Positions 20,201 through 28,998 of a stretch of 64,000 nt of DNA are shown here, piece after piece (the first letter of the stretch is position 1; each line of letters opens with the position of its first letter). The translations under genes and the position numbers were made by a program. This DNA comes from PoT sp049331405 (GTDB lineage: Bacteria > Planctomycetota > Planctomycetia > Isosphaerales > Isosphaeraceae), in the NCBI RefSeq assembly GCF_049331405.1, contig NZ_CP186274.1:5022001-5086000 (forward strand), in the 5' to 3' direction. The notes beneath the pieces were generated by a model, which searched no databases, had not been told where the DNA came from, and worked only from the letters and a program-made list of their open reading frames with translations.

Positions 20201-20467
20201 GCCCTTCGAGAGCCAGACCCCTTCGTGCTCCCGCGGGAAGGATCGGGGCTCGCGGTCGGCGAAGCCTTCCGGCCTCAGCAGGCGCTCGGATTCGGGTATC
20301 AGGCCGAAGGCCCCGAGGCGACGGCCCCGGACCTCGTCGAATCGCAAGCCGCTGGCGAGCTCGCAGGCCCGGTTGAACTCGAGGACGTCGCCGTCGCGGC
20401 CGAGCAACATGACGAGGGCGCTCGTCGACTCCAGCACGGCGGCGAGCAGCTCGCGTTCGTCACTCAT
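17246..20467 (-). CDS. Hybrid sensor histidine kinase (PAS-GAF-PAS-PAS-HK-REC-HPt)
   Basis: 1073 residues with no transmembrane helix, so a cytoplasmic sensor. Order: PAS (about 5-120), GAF (125-295), PAS (300-410), PAS (412-535), HisKA with phospho-His564 in FLANMSHEIRTPL, HATPase (about 660-782; N box NLIGNAIKF, G1 DQGIGM, G2 GGTGLGL), receiver (817-930) with Asp867 in LILMDMQMPELDG, and HPt (about 965-1060) with His1007 in AAHNLKGSGGMYG. The full His-Asp-His chain in one chain lets it pass phosphate to a separate receiver, plausibly the NtrC-type regulator at 15814-17274. The ATG follows GAGG. The two genes are convergent and overlap at their 3' ends, not an operon. Confidence 0.94.
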   Translation of the reverse strand: MSDERELLAAVLESTSALVMLLGRDGDVLEFNRACELASGLRFDEVRGRRLGAFGLIPESERLLRPEGFADREPRSFPREHEGVWLSKGRGRRIITWTDKAVLAPDGSIKSVVRTGIDVTEQRRAERRLATQFDTLRVLAEVKDEAGAIAGCLEAITRGLGFELGEYWALEESTKLLKLARTWRGPLPALRAFERISQRYAFTKGQGLPGRIWAEGPSSWWVEDLTHDPQFLPTAPAIASGLRSGFGFPIADGGNFLGVMTFFTTETVSSDAALTATMASLGSQIGEFLRRRRAEDQLRDSEERLRTVMNEAPVLLFTLDPKGVVTLAEGRALGTLGMTSNGVVGRSIHDLYAEHPKVLSDLARALKGEAFIECAEMNGAFLEGHYSPLRGPAGEDRGVIGVTVDITERRRTEGRVRMFAALVENSGDFIAMADADGKVNYINPAGRALVGLEGRGPLPARTIAEFLDDSTRAVIENEALPAVARDGHWVGSGQLLGSLGSARVDVQINLFLVREAENAPPLCLAAILRDVTERTRVEQELTRARDAAEAGSRAKSEFLANMSHEIRTPLTAILGSSDMLQDRSLPESLRTMALQTISRNGEHLLQIINNLLDLSKLEAERAEPEITTASPAAIMAEVLSSLNVQARGKGIELVASAEGPIPRQFETDPTRLRQILFNLIGNAIKFTSTGTVSVKLGIESPSVRSVGNLVIGVRDQGIGMTAEQVAHLFTPFYQADSSHTRVFGGTGLGLYISQRLAESLGGHISVESEVGVGSCFTLRLPVKVDSVEELFNTDDDLFAVIGTRSAMDDSLIGPLRGRLLLVEDSRDNQRVVSYYLERLGLEIEIAENGRAAVDMATSCHYDLILMDMQMPELDGYAATRLLRKRGYSRPIVALTAHALTGDAEKCYAAGCDDYLRKPVEWERLSATLRRHLEPGGDATRDEANDMFSSNSAEWSSHDDSPLVSEFAGDPGFMELVRDYVDDLKLRIPELQGHAEGGRLDSLGAAAHNLKGSGGMYGYSELSEIAGLLEDAIREQRERDLIGALAEEVVGVIRRIERGLALSTGVSPGESHTV

Positions 20468-20699
20468 CGATGGCCTCGATGGCGAGAGTCGATGCCGAGG
20501 CCGGGTCCCGGGAGGGAGGACACGGCTCGAACCCGGGCAGCGGCGACATTCGGTTCGGAAATTCCAGGGCTTCGATCTCCCGCACCATTCGCCTCGTCTC
20601 TCGCTGGTAACGACCGCCCATCCTCCGGCCGACGCAACGGAATGGCCCCGGGGACCCCCGAGGCCTTGGTTTCAACCCGGCTCCCGTCTGTTTGTTTCG

Positions 20700-21170
20700 T
20701 CAGTCTCCGAAGAAACTCATCTCCCCGCGCAAGATATTCCAGAATTTCGGCATCTCGTCGAGGTTCGTCTTGCGGAGGAGGCGGCCCACCTTCGTCAATC
20801 GCATACCCCCGTTAACCTTGAAAGTGACGTCGAGCTGGCCGTTCGCGTTCCGGGTCACGAGCCCGTCGCGACGGCGGTCGGCCTCGGCCGCCTCCGAGCG
20901 GAACGCATAGGTCCACAACTCCGCGCCATCCCTGCCGACCCGACGTCGTCGGAGGAAGATCGAACCACCATCGATCTTCACCAGGAGCGCCAGGACCGCG
21001 ATGAGCGGGGAGAAGACGACGAGGGCCAGTCCGGCAAGCACGGCATCGACACACCTCTTCCACCCATCGCCCAGGAAGAATCCGAGGTGAGCGTCGGTCG
21101 GGCTCGGGTCGGGCGCCATTCCCGGGCAACTTCGCCCAAGCCCATCGACGGGCATGTTGAAAACCGACAT
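20700..21170 (-). CDS. Truncated bacterial sugar transferase (PF02397-like)
   Basis: 156 residues resembling the catalytic part of polyprenyl-phosphate hexose-1-phosphate transferases (WcaJ/PglC type), which start exopolysaccharide repeat units at the inner membrane. A membrane helix lies at about 27-53 (AVLAGLALVVFSPLIAVLAL), followed by FLRRRRVGRDG and TKVGRLLRKTNLDEMPKFWN. It stops at RGEMSFFGD, exactly where the family continues with the conserved GPRP segment, and no other frame supplies GPRP downstream. The ATG at 21170 is preceded by GAGGAG at 8 nt. The gene is probably non-functional or an unusually short family member; the GT4 gene diverges from it. Confidence 0.7.
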   Translation of the reverse strand: MSVFNMPVDGLGRSCPGMAPDPSPTDAHLGFFLGDGWKRCVDAVLAGLALVVFSPLIAVLALLVKIDGGSIFLRRRRVGRDGAELWTYAFRSEAAEADRRRDGLVTRNANGQLDVTFKVNGGMRLTKVGRLLRKTNLDEMPKFWNILRGEMSFFGD

Positions 21171-21966
21171 AAGTCCCACTCCTCGCGGCATTCTGCCCGA
21201 CGAATCTCATCGTGGCTCCACTCTCTGTAATGGCAGTTCGTGTGCCAACGGGTCGTCACCCCCGCTTAAGCCCCGCCATGTCCTTATTTTTCCGGGATTT
21301 CTGGCCTGGATTCCTTTCCCGACGCCGGCCCACCTTGCCTCACTGCCTCATCGAGAGACGGCCGCGCGTATCAGAATGAGACAATTCCCGGTCGAGTCAT
21401 GCACGAATCACGGAATTCGTCGCGAAATCCGGGTCTGGCACGAAACGTGGATGGCCCAGTACGCCAACGGTCGAGTCGAAGGAGTCGGCCGGGTTCTTGC
21501 CGCGTCGCCGCAAGACGGTTGACCTCGTCGTTCGAGGTGCGACGGGACCGGGAGGGCTCGCCTCCGGCACCTTTCCGGGCCAAGGCCCAGCACTTCACTT
21601 TCGATGTCGCCGCAGTCGTCACTCGCGACCTCAACCCGTTCCGACGTCGAGAGGTTGCTGCTCCTAATCGCGTCGTCATTCGCACTCAATCGATCACATT
21701 TTTAAAGGATGGTCCTGGCCATGAGGCCGTCGATATGCCACCCTGTCAGGCCGATTGGGGCTCCATGCTCGCGACCGATCAGCCATTGACGCATCCGTCC
21801 GGGCGAGAGGGGTCTGGCCGCTCGCCGACGCGGGAGCGTCGAGGCATCGGGATCGAGGCACCCCGGACGGGCCCGACACCGGCAGATCCGACCGCCGCAA
21901 GACACGACCCCGGCTCTTTGCCGCATGCCCGACCCAACACCCCCAACCGAAGTGAGGCGAGATCAA
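21171..21966. other. Divergent intergenic region of a glycan locus
   Basis: About 800 bases between the truncated sugar transferase and the GT4 gene. Several composition-driven open frames are present on both strands, none recognisable. It could contain remains of the missing transferase context, but I see no homology to the family there. Confidence 0.35.
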
Positions 21967-23289
21967 ATGGCCGGGGAACCGCGAATCGGCTACCTTGGAA
22001 TGGATGTCCTCAACAACGCGACCGTCTGCAATGAGGCCATGGGGCTCATCGAAGCGGGCGTCCCCCTCGAGGTCGTCTCGATCTATCCCGTCAAGAAAGC
22101 GACCTTCCATCAGAAGGAATCGCTCTGCGGGCTCCATGATCGCGTCCAGTCGATCTACCCGCTCCGGCGGTTCCGGGTCGTCCTCGCCCTGCTCTGCGCC
22201 CCGTTGCTGTTCGGTTGGCGGTTCTGGTCGATGCTGAGCAAGGCGGTCTTCGGCCCTGCGGAAGGGCCGCGGCAGCGGATGAACCTCATCTTCCAGACGA
22301 TCCCCGCCACGGTCCTGGCGGTGAAGTGGCGGAACAAGGGGATCCGACACATCCACGCCCACTGGGCCAACGCCGCCACCTCGGTCGCCATGCATGCCGC
22401 GGAGTTGCTCGGGATCGGCTTCAGCTTCACCGGCCACGCCAACGACCTGTTCATCCAGCGGATCGGGCTCCGGGCCAAGATTCAGCGTGCCCGGTTCATC
22501 GTCTGCATCTCGGAGTTCCACCGCCGGTTCTACGTCGAGCTGGGTGCCGACCCCGCGAGGGTCCCGGTCATCTATTGTGGGGTCGACGTGGATCGGCTCG
22601 CCGACACGGCCTCCGACGTCCCCAAGGCGATCCCCACCCGGATCGTCTCCGTCGGCCGGCTCGTCGAGAAGAAGGGATTCACCGACCTGATCGCCGCCTG
22701 CGCCCTGCTCCGCGCCGACGGTCACTCGTTCGAGTGCATCATCGCCGGCTCGGGCCCCGAGCATTACAACCTCACGCAATTGATCCAGGACTATCAGCTC
22801 GAGGACGTCGTCTACCTGTCGGGCCGCAACGTGCTCCAGGAAGACCTGCCGTACCTCCTGGCCTCGTCCCAGATCTTCGCCCTGCCTTGCGTCCGCGACC
22901 GCGACGGCGACATGGACGGCCTGCCGCAGGTCCTGATGGAAGCGTTGGCCTGCGGCGTCCCGACCGTGTCGACCCGCTTGGTCGGCATCCCCGACCTCGT
23001 CCGCGACGGCCAGAATGGCCTGCTCGTCGAGGCCGAGGACGTCCGGGGGCTGACCCTGGCCCTCTCGAGGCTCCTGAACTTCCCCCACCTCGCCACGCAC
23101 CTGGGCGAACAGGGGCAATCGTGGGTTCGCGAGCACTTCAGCCGGGACGAATGCGTCCAGAGGCTGAAATCTCTCTTCGTCTGGGCGGCCGATCAGCCCG
23201 GCAACTCGTCTCCCGAGCCGATCTATCCTTCCGCGCCTGGTTCCGTCACCGAATATCCCGAGCGGCTGCTATCCAAGATGCTTTCCTGA
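21967..23289 (+). CDS. Family 4 glycosyltransferase (GT-B fold)
   Basis: 440 residues from the ATG at 21967, preceded by GAGG at 8 nt; an ATG 42 bases upstream lacks a ribosome site. It is a retaining GT4-type transferase for exopolysaccharide or lipid-linked glycan assembly. N-terminal Rossmann half: IRHIHAHWANAATSVAMHAA and SFTGHANDLF, the acceptor-side signature seen in colanic-acid WcaL-like enzymes. C-terminal half: VSVGRLVEKKGFTDLIAA, IIAGSGPEHYN, and the nucleotide-sugar site DGLPQVLMEALACGVPTVST (an acidic residue then x7-Glu) followed by GIPDLVRDGQNGLLV. The last about 30 residues are Pro/Ser-rich and divergent. Substrate unknown. Confidence 0.88.
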   Translation: MAGEPRIGYLGMDVLNNATVCNEAMGLIEAGVPLEVVSIYPVKKATFHQKESLCGLHDRVQSIYPLRRFRVVLALLCAPLLFGWRFWSMLSKAVFGPAEGPRQRMNLIFQTIPATVLAVKWRNKGIRHIHAHWANAATSVAMHAAELLGIGFSFTGHANDLFIQRIGLRAKIQRARFIVCISEFHRRFYVELGADPARVPVIYCGVDVDRLADTASDVPKAIPTRIVSVGRLVEKKGFTDLIAACALLRADGHSFECIIAGSGPEHYNLTQLIQDYQLEDVVYLSGRNVLQEDLPYLLASSQIFALPCVRDRDGDMDGLPQVLMEALACGVPTVSTRLVGIPDLVRDGQNGLLVEAEDVRGLTLALSRLLNFPHLATHLGEQGQSWVREHFSRDECVQRLKSLFVWAADQPGNSSPEPIYPSAPGSVTEYPERLLSKMLS

Positions 23290-24827
23290 TTTTCATCGCC
23301 TCGACTTCGTCTCATCGCCCTCTTCGATTCATACCGCATCGCAGCCGCTCGTTTTCCCTTACACGCCCGCCCCGTCATCGCCTCACCTGCGACGACAGGG
23401 CGGGCGTGCCTCCATTTCTCCCGCGACGCCGCGTCCACGGCCTCAGCAGGGCAGGGACGAGCGTGGGGCCTCGGCGTCGATCAATGCCTCTCGTCGTCTC
23501 ATTCGCCTCTGCCAAAGCTCCACGTCGCCCTCTTATCGATGGATACAGAGGATGGAGATAAATCGCCCCGAGCACGGACGAGTGAGAATTGCCTCAATTC
23601 TCACGCTCAGAATGGTGGTCTTTATCTCAAAATGATTGGAGCCCCGAGGCTGTGAGGCATGGATCCTCGCCCTGGAAGCCGCCTCGTTTCGGTTCGAGAA
23701 AGAATTTACGCCGGATCTCCAGAACCACGAGGACGCGGCCAAACCCCTTATTTTTTAAGGCTTTGCGTGAGATCAAGGCTCCAACTTCACGCGATATCCT
23801 GTCACTCTGAGGGATCAAAACTTCCTTCGGCTCCGTGAGAATTATCGCGATCTGGCGCTTTGGCATCCCCTTCGCATTAACCTAAATATCAATCGCTCGC
23901 AACGATGCGAGACACGCTCGAAGACGCCAAGAGGTTGAACGACGATGAACGTCGCCAGCCGGACAGCGATCGGAGATGCGAGTTCGACGGACTCTGTCAC
24001 GTCTGTCGACGGTTCGAGGTGTCGGTGCTGATGGTGGTTCATAGCAGTGATGATTCGACGACGAATCTTCGGCGATGTTCGCGAGTTTCAGATCGACGGC
24101 CGAGAGTTTTCGCACGGCACAGCGACGAATGCTGCGTCGGAATCGATCCCAGTCCCCCAGCTCCAACGCTGAAGTTGGCGGACTCCACGATGTCGTGGCC
24201 GAATCGAGCGGATTTCCGGACGACGAACGTCCTCGTTTGCCGATGGCTGCCGACCGCGACGACGCGACACCCTTGCGAAGACCCGCAAAGCCCCGTGGAA
24301 ACCCTCGCGATGTTGCGAGGACGAATGCGACGCAGCAATCTCGAATGCGAAGCCGCGATGCAGTCTCTCGAGACGGGTCGCCGTCCCTGACCCCAACGCA
24401 GTCCCCGACGACCGGGTGAAGCGAGCAGGAAAAGGCTGGAATCAATCAAGCGTCCCGAATCGCGACGAAGTCGTCGCCGTCGAAGCCGACACCCCGGACC
24501 GGGAGTGGCCGAACCCCACAGATGGATCGAAGCTTGTATCGAAATTAGGTGGGGGCGGAACGATGTCGTTTCGCCCCGCGAGCGACGACCCGCTCCCGCC
24601 CTTTTCCCGCCGACGACGGCCGAATCCGCGAGGACGAAGCCGCCCTTCGATCCATGACCGGGATCGACCCGACGATGTCAACGAGCCGGGAGTCTCCGCC
24701 AGACGCCAGGCCATCCTTCCCCCCTCATGCTCCTCTGGGCCGGGACTGCCACCTCTCTGGGAGGTAGCTGCCCTGGATTCTTGCGCACGGTGACCCAGTT
24801 GGGAGGTCGTTGGACCCGGCCGCTCAC
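23290..24827. other. 1.5-kb gene-free tract, hairpin-dense in its centre
   Basis: No gene is supportable. Around 23900-24450 several frames on both strands are open, but none has a domain or ribosome site. The same part is rich in CGA/TCG and holds a run of short perfect hairpins: 23940-23954, 24052-24067, 24072-24082, 24163-24178, 24185-24198, 24218-24232, 24303-24320 and 24372-24385, plus a long-range pair GCTGCGTCG (24131-24139) with CGACGCAGC (24328-24336). It may be a structured RNA or a decayed element. Confidence 0.4.
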
Positions 24828-26228
24828 TCAGGCCGAGTCGCCCGAGAAGAGCGGGGCGATCACCTCGCCCTTGCAGAGTTGAATCGGCCTGGCCAGGCGA
24901 TCCTGGAGTTCGGTGGTGGGGTCGATGCCGAGGGCGTGATAGACCGTCGCGGCGAAGTCGGCCGGCGAGTAGGGCCGGCTCGCAGGATGCGCCCCCATCT
25001 TGTCGGACTGGCCGATCACCTGGCCACCTCGAACACCAGCGCCGGCGAAGACCGCCGAGAAGCAGGCGGCCCAGTGGTCGCGACCGTCCCGGGTGTTGTT
25101 GTTCCCGGTGCTCATGCCGATCCGAGGCGTGCGGCCGAACTCGCCCGCCACGATGACGAGGGTTTCGTCGAGCAGCCCGCAGGCCAGGAGATCGTCAAGG
25201 AGGGCGGAGACCCCCTGGTCGGTCGGAGGGAGGAGCCTTCCCTTGAGGGTCGTGAAGTTACCCGAGTGCGTATCCCAGGTCTGCACGTGCCCCATGTTCA
25301 CCTGGACGATCGGGACCCCGGCCTGAACCAGGCGCCTGGCCATCAGCAGCGACTGCCCGAACATGTGCCGCCCGTAGCGGTCGCGGACCTTCGGATCCTC
25401 GCGCTCGATCTCGAAGGCATGGGCGACCTGACCCGACGACAGGAGCGAGTACGCCTGGGCCCTCTGCTCGCTGAACGGGTCCTTACCGCCGACCATGCTA
25501 CCGGAACCGACCCCGGCGTAGCCGCTGAGGTCGTCGAGGAGGGCCCGCCTGCGCCGGACACGATCGGCGTCGAGTCCCTCGGGCAAGGAGAGGTCGCGGA
25601 CCTGGAACCCGGGCTGGCTCGGATCCTGGCGGATCAGCCAGGGGTCATGCTTCGGGCCGAGGAACCCGGCATGCTGCCCGGGCCAGGTGAGAGGCCCTTC
25701 CATGAGGAAGGTCGGCAAGGTGACGCCGCTGGGGACGCCCGCCTCGGAGGGCCGGAGCTTGTCCAGCACCGAGGCATAGCAGGGGTAGTCGTCCCTCGAC
25801 GCGATCTTGTCGAAGAAGGCTCCCGGCTGGGGGTGCCCGGTGAGGAGTTGGTGGGTGCCGTTCAGGTGGTTCGTGTGCTCGTGCGACAGAGAGCGGACGA
25901 CCGCCAGCATGTGGGCCCGCGACGCCAGGCCGGGCAGGTGCTCGCAGTACTGGATCCCGGGGACGCTCGTGGCGACCGGCTGGAACTCGCCCCGGATCCC
26001 CTCGGGGGCGTCCGGCTTCATGTCGAACGAGTCGATGTGGCTGAGCCCGCCGGTCAGGAAGACGAAGATCATTGACTTCGCCTTCGGCCTCCCCTGCCCG
26101 GCCGCCCCCAGGGCGGGGGTCCGCCCTGCCAGCAGGCCATTCAGACCCAGGCCCAGGACGCCGGAAAAGCCGACCTGGAGGAACTCACGGCGGACGATGC
26201 CGATCGGATGAGCGTTTGGCCTGATCAT
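24828..26228 (-). CDS. DUF1501 protein with Tat-type signal
   Basis: 466 residues from the ATG at 26228; an upstream GTG at 26285 would place 19 residues before the signal. The N-terminus VRREFLQVGFSGVLGLGLNG is a twin-arginine export signal. The body is of the DUF1501 family, which lies in the alkaline-phosphatase/sulfatase-like superfamily: FVFLTGGLSHIDSFDMKPDA (metal-site region), QTWDTHSGNF, and VIVAGEFGRTPRIG followed by GRDHWAACFSAVFAGAG. It is exported folded; the substrate is unknown. In planctomycetes these genes usually pair with DUF1549/DUF1553 or DUF1800 genes, but this one stands apart from them, downstream of a TPR gene. Confidence 0.85.
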   Translation of the reverse strand: MIRPNAHPIGIVRREFLQVGFSGVLGLGLNGLLAGRTPALGAAGQGRPKAKSMIFVFLTGGLSHIDSFDMKPDAPEGIRGEFQPVATSVPGIQYCEHLPGLASRAHMLAVVRSLSHEHTNHLNGTHQLLTGHPQPGAFFDKIASRDDYPCYASVLDKLRPSEAGVPSGVTLPTFLMEGPLTWPGQHAGFLGPKHDPWLIRQDPSQPGFQVRDLSLPEGLDADRVRRRRALLDDLSGYAGVGSGSMVGGKDPFSEQRAQAYSLLSSGQVAHAFEIEREDPKVRDRYGRHMFGQSLLMARRLVQAGVPIVQVNMGHVQTWDTHSGNFTTLKGRLLPPTDQGVSALLDDLLACGLLDETLVIVAGEFGRTPRIGMSTGNNNTRDGRDHWAACFSAVFAGAGVRGGQVIGQSDKMGAHPASRPYSPADFAATVYHALGIDPTTELQDRLARPIQLCKGEVIAPLFSGDSA

Positions 26229-26415
26229 CTGCGCGAATCTCGACGGATGCCGCACCGTCCCGCCGAGCACATCGCCGCGGAACACTTCTCAAACATAGCT
26301 TGAACCCCCTGCCCTCGCAAGGAGTTTCGCACGAAGGGACTCGGAGGGATGAACGGCCTGGGACCGTTCTCGAGATCGCGAGGAGGGGCGACCCCGGGCG
26401 GGACCCGGCTGGAGT

Positions 26416-27192
26416 CTAGCGCGAGCGGGCGCTCTGCCTCCGGCTCTCCAGTTCCATGGCCTTCAGCTCGATGGCCTGCTCGGCCATGCTGTCGCGAATG
26501 GCCTTGGCCCTCGCCTCGTACGACTCTGCGTCGGCGACCCGATCGGTCTGGCGGAGGAAGGCGGCGTAGTGTTCGAGCGACTCCAGGATGTCGGGGTGCT
26601 CGGCGGGAAGCGCGGCCTCTCGAATCTTCAGGGCCAGCGTGAAGAACCGGTTGGCGTCAACGTTACGCGACTGACCCCAGGCCACGATGGCGAGTTCGTC
26701 GAGGATCACCGCCCGGTCGGGGGACCCGGGCGCGAGCGTCTTCTCCTGGAGGATCATCGCCTTCTTAAGCAAGGGCTCCGCGGCGTCGTAATGGCGCTGG
26801 GCGCGTTCATTGATGGCGAGGACGTAGAGGCTCTGGACGAGGGCCTCGGGGGTGGTCTTGGGGTTCGATTCCCGGACTTCGAGCGACCAGCGGGCCAGAG
26901 GTGCGGCCTCGGCGTAGCGCTTCTGGTGATAGAGGGTCCGCGCGAGGTCCCCATAGCTCCTGGCCATCGGACGAGGGTCCTTCGCTTCATAAGGACGCAC
27001 CACGCTGATCGCGTCCCGGAACCGCTTCTCCGCCTTATTATAGTCGTTCTTGCCGAGGGCTATCCATCCATAGTCGTTGAAATCTTGCCAGTCCCTCAGG
27101 GCCGAGACCGGGATCCCGTCGGCGACCGCCGGGCCCGCCGAGACCAGGAGGAGGACGGAACCCATCACGATCGAGGACGACGGACGTGGCAT
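26416..27192 (-). CDS. Exported tetratricopeptide-repeat protein
   Basis: 258 residues with a signal peptide (about 1-24, ending AVADG), then TPR helices from about residue 30 to 230: DYGWIALGKNDYNKAEKRFR, ARTLYHQKRYAEAAPLARWS, ERAQRHYDAAEPLLKKAMIL and HYAAFLRQTDRVADAESYEA. The start was set at the ATG at 27192, 8 nt after GAGGA, rather than at the TTG two codons upstream. TPR domains scaffold protein complexes, so it probably acts in the periplasm. It lies between the DUF1501 and carboxymuconolactone-decarboxylase genes on the same strand, about 190 and 300 bases away. Confidence 0.82.
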   Translation of the reverse strand: MPRPSSSIVMGSVLLLVSAGPAVADGIPVSALRDWQDFNDYGWIALGKNDYNKAEKRFRDAISVVRPYEAKDPRPMARSYGDLARTLYHQKRYAEAAPLARWSLEVRESNPKTTPEALVQSLYVLAINERAQRHYDAAEPLLKKAMILQEKTLAPGSPDRAVILDELAIVAWGQSRNVDANRFFTLALKIREAALPAEHPDILESLEHYAAFLRQTDRVADAESYEARAKAIRDSMAEQAIELKAMELESRRQSARSR

Positions 27193-27405
27193 TTTCAAGG
27201 TCCTCGCTAAAGCAAGTTCGACCGTTGATATCCAGACATGCCGCAGATTTCAGGGGCCCTACGGGTCGGCCGGGGGATTTCCCGATCGACGGATGGCCCT
27301 TCTGTATCGTAGCCCGCGCCCGGGATGGTTGCCAAGGTCGGGCCGCGCTCTCCGAGGGTCGTCCACGTCGGGGCATGGAACCGAGCGGTCTTCGAAGGCA
27401 AGTTT

Positions 27406-27456
27406 GAAAAATATCAACAAAAACAAAGAGGACCGGACACCGAGGCATTGCCTCGG
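27406..27456 (-). terminator. Likely terminator downstream of the CMD-family gene
   Basis: Read on the minus strand, a 7-bp stem CCGAGGC/GCCTCGG (27440-27456, 3-nt loop) is followed after about 12 bases by a T-rich stretch (TTTGTTTTTG). The distance from stem to T tract is longer than ideal. Confidence 0.45.
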
Positions 27457-27494
27457 CACCCAGCCCTCCTTGTCCGTGGTCGATGCCGGCCGGA

Positions 27495-28892
27495 TCAGTT
27501 TTCCAGCGCGAGGCCGGCGGCCTCGGTGAGGCGGTCGAAGAAGGCCGCCATCGTGGTCTGATGGACGATCTCGGCGACCTCATGATCCGAGAAGGTCTTG
27601 CGGAGCCCCTCGATGTCGGCGTCGGTCACGAGCGCCGGGTTGACGGTGATCTTCTTGGCCAGGGCGAGCACCTTGCGCTCGGGGGCCGGGACCGAGTCGT
27701 CCGGCTGGTCGAGCTTGAAAATGGCGTCGTCGTTGAGGCCGAGCTCATGGAGCCGGCGGCGGGCATGGCCCAGGGCGTACCAGGCGCGGTCGTTCCTCGC
27801 GGCGACCCAGGCGATCTCGGCGCGGAGCTTGGGATCGAGCTTGCCCTTGACCTGCGAGTAGTAGGTCGAGGCGATGGAGCTCTTGCCCGCCTTGGGGAAG
27901 TTCGCCAGGAGCCGGGCCCACTGGGGCACGGCGCCCGAGACCGTCCAGTCGGCCGGCAGGACCGAGCGGGTCTGGGCCTCGTCGGCCAGCGGGAGGCGCG
28001 GGGTCCGGGCCTTGCAGGCGCTCAGGGCGGCCTCGACCTCGGAGCGTGACTCGAGCGGGCCGCGGTCGAACGGCTTGGCGCAGGCGAGGCTCGTCGCCGC
28101 CGGGTCGAGCGGGGCCACCAGGCTCTTCTTGCCCTGGAACTTGTCCGCGGTCTTCGTGAGGTAGATCCGGTGCGGCTCCTGCGGGATCGCCAGCGGGCCG
28201 GTCCAGCGGTTCATGCAGTTGAACCCGGCAACCGCCGTGATGATCTCGATGATCTGCGTGTCTTTGTAATACGAGCGGAGGCGGTCGATGTCGGCGCCCG
28301 TGATCTCCTGCGGTTCCTTGCTCAGCTTGACCGTGAAGGCGAACGCCGCACGTTCGGCCGGGGTGAACTCGTTCCAGTCGTAGTCGAGGGCGGCGATGGT
28401 GTCTTCTTTCACGCCGGCGGCGGAAAGCTTGACCTCCTGATGCCCCTGGCAGTACGTGCAATTGTTGATGCGCGAGACGATCCAGAAGAACATCACCTTG
28501 AACGTGTCATCGACCGTCAAGGAGGGATCCGGCTCGCGAGAGAAGCCGGGTACGCTAAACTCGGCGGGCAGGTAGATCTTCCTCATCCGGCCGTTGTTGA
28601 CGATGCCGCCGCCGAGCCCGCTCGCGGTGGGGCGAGACGACTTGGTCGAGGCCTTCGTCTTGGCCTCTGCCGCCCTGGCCTTGGCCTCGGCGATGTCCTG
28701 CTCGGTCGGCGCGGGCAGCGGCAACCTCGGGTGCGACTGCTTCGAGTCCTCGAGCTGCTGCTTCAGCTCGTCGCGAGTCCCCGCGATCACGGGGGGGACA
28801 TCCTTGGCCGTCGACTCCTCGGCCCCGAAGCCGAGGCCCGAGCCGCCCAGCACCAACAACGAACACAACGCCGTCGGCAATCCACATCTCAT
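27495..28892 (-). CDS. Exported duplicated carboxymuconolactone-decarboxylase/AhpD-like protein
   Basis: 465 residues with a signal peptide (about 1-23). A charged Ala/Lys-rich region (about 60-85) precedes two AhpD/CMD-like helical domains. The first keeps the peroxidatic-type motif NNCTYCQGHQEVKL (CxxC plus His). The second has the equivalent segment NDRAWYALGHARRRLHELGL, where both Cys are replaced by Ala although Tyr and His remain, so it is probably a structural half. AhpD-like domains use CxxC for disulfide or peroxide chemistry. The ATG follows AGGGAGGATCCAGGT. It lies 106 bases downstream of the DUF1559 gene. Confidence 0.8.
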   Translation of the reverse strand: MRCGLPTALCSLLVLGGSGLGFGAEESTAKDVPPVIAGTRDELKQQLEDSKQSHPRLPLPAPTEQDIAEAKARAAEAKTKASTKSSRPTASGLGGGIVNNGRMRKIYLPAEFSVPGFSREPDPSLTVDDTFKVMFFWIVSRINNCTYCQGHQEVKLSAAGVKEDTIAALDYDWNEFTPAERAAFAFTVKLSKEPQEITGADIDRLRSYYKDTQIIEIITAVAGFNCMNRWTGPLAIPQEPHRIYLTKTADKFQGKKSLVAPLDPAATSLACAKPFDRGPLESRSEVEAALSACKARTPRLPLADEAQTRSVLPADWTVSGAVPQWARLLANFPKAGKSSIASTYYSQVKGKLDPKLRAEIAWVAARNDRAWYALGHARRRLHELGLNDDAIFKLDQPDDSVPAPERKVLALAKKITVNPALVTDADIEGLRKTFSDHEVAEIVHQTTMAAFFDRLTEAAGLALEN

Positions 28893-28998
28893 ACCTGGAT
28901 CCTCCCTCGCGGAATCGTGAATGTCTCATAAGGAGTCGAGCGGAAGGGGCCGGCCCGTCGAAGAGACCGCCCCCCCGGTCCAAGGGACCTGGCCTGCA

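Noticed and set aside
23905..24445. Open frames on both strands in the hairpin-rich tract
   Set aside because: No domain, no consistent strand bias and no ribosome sites; treated as non-coding.
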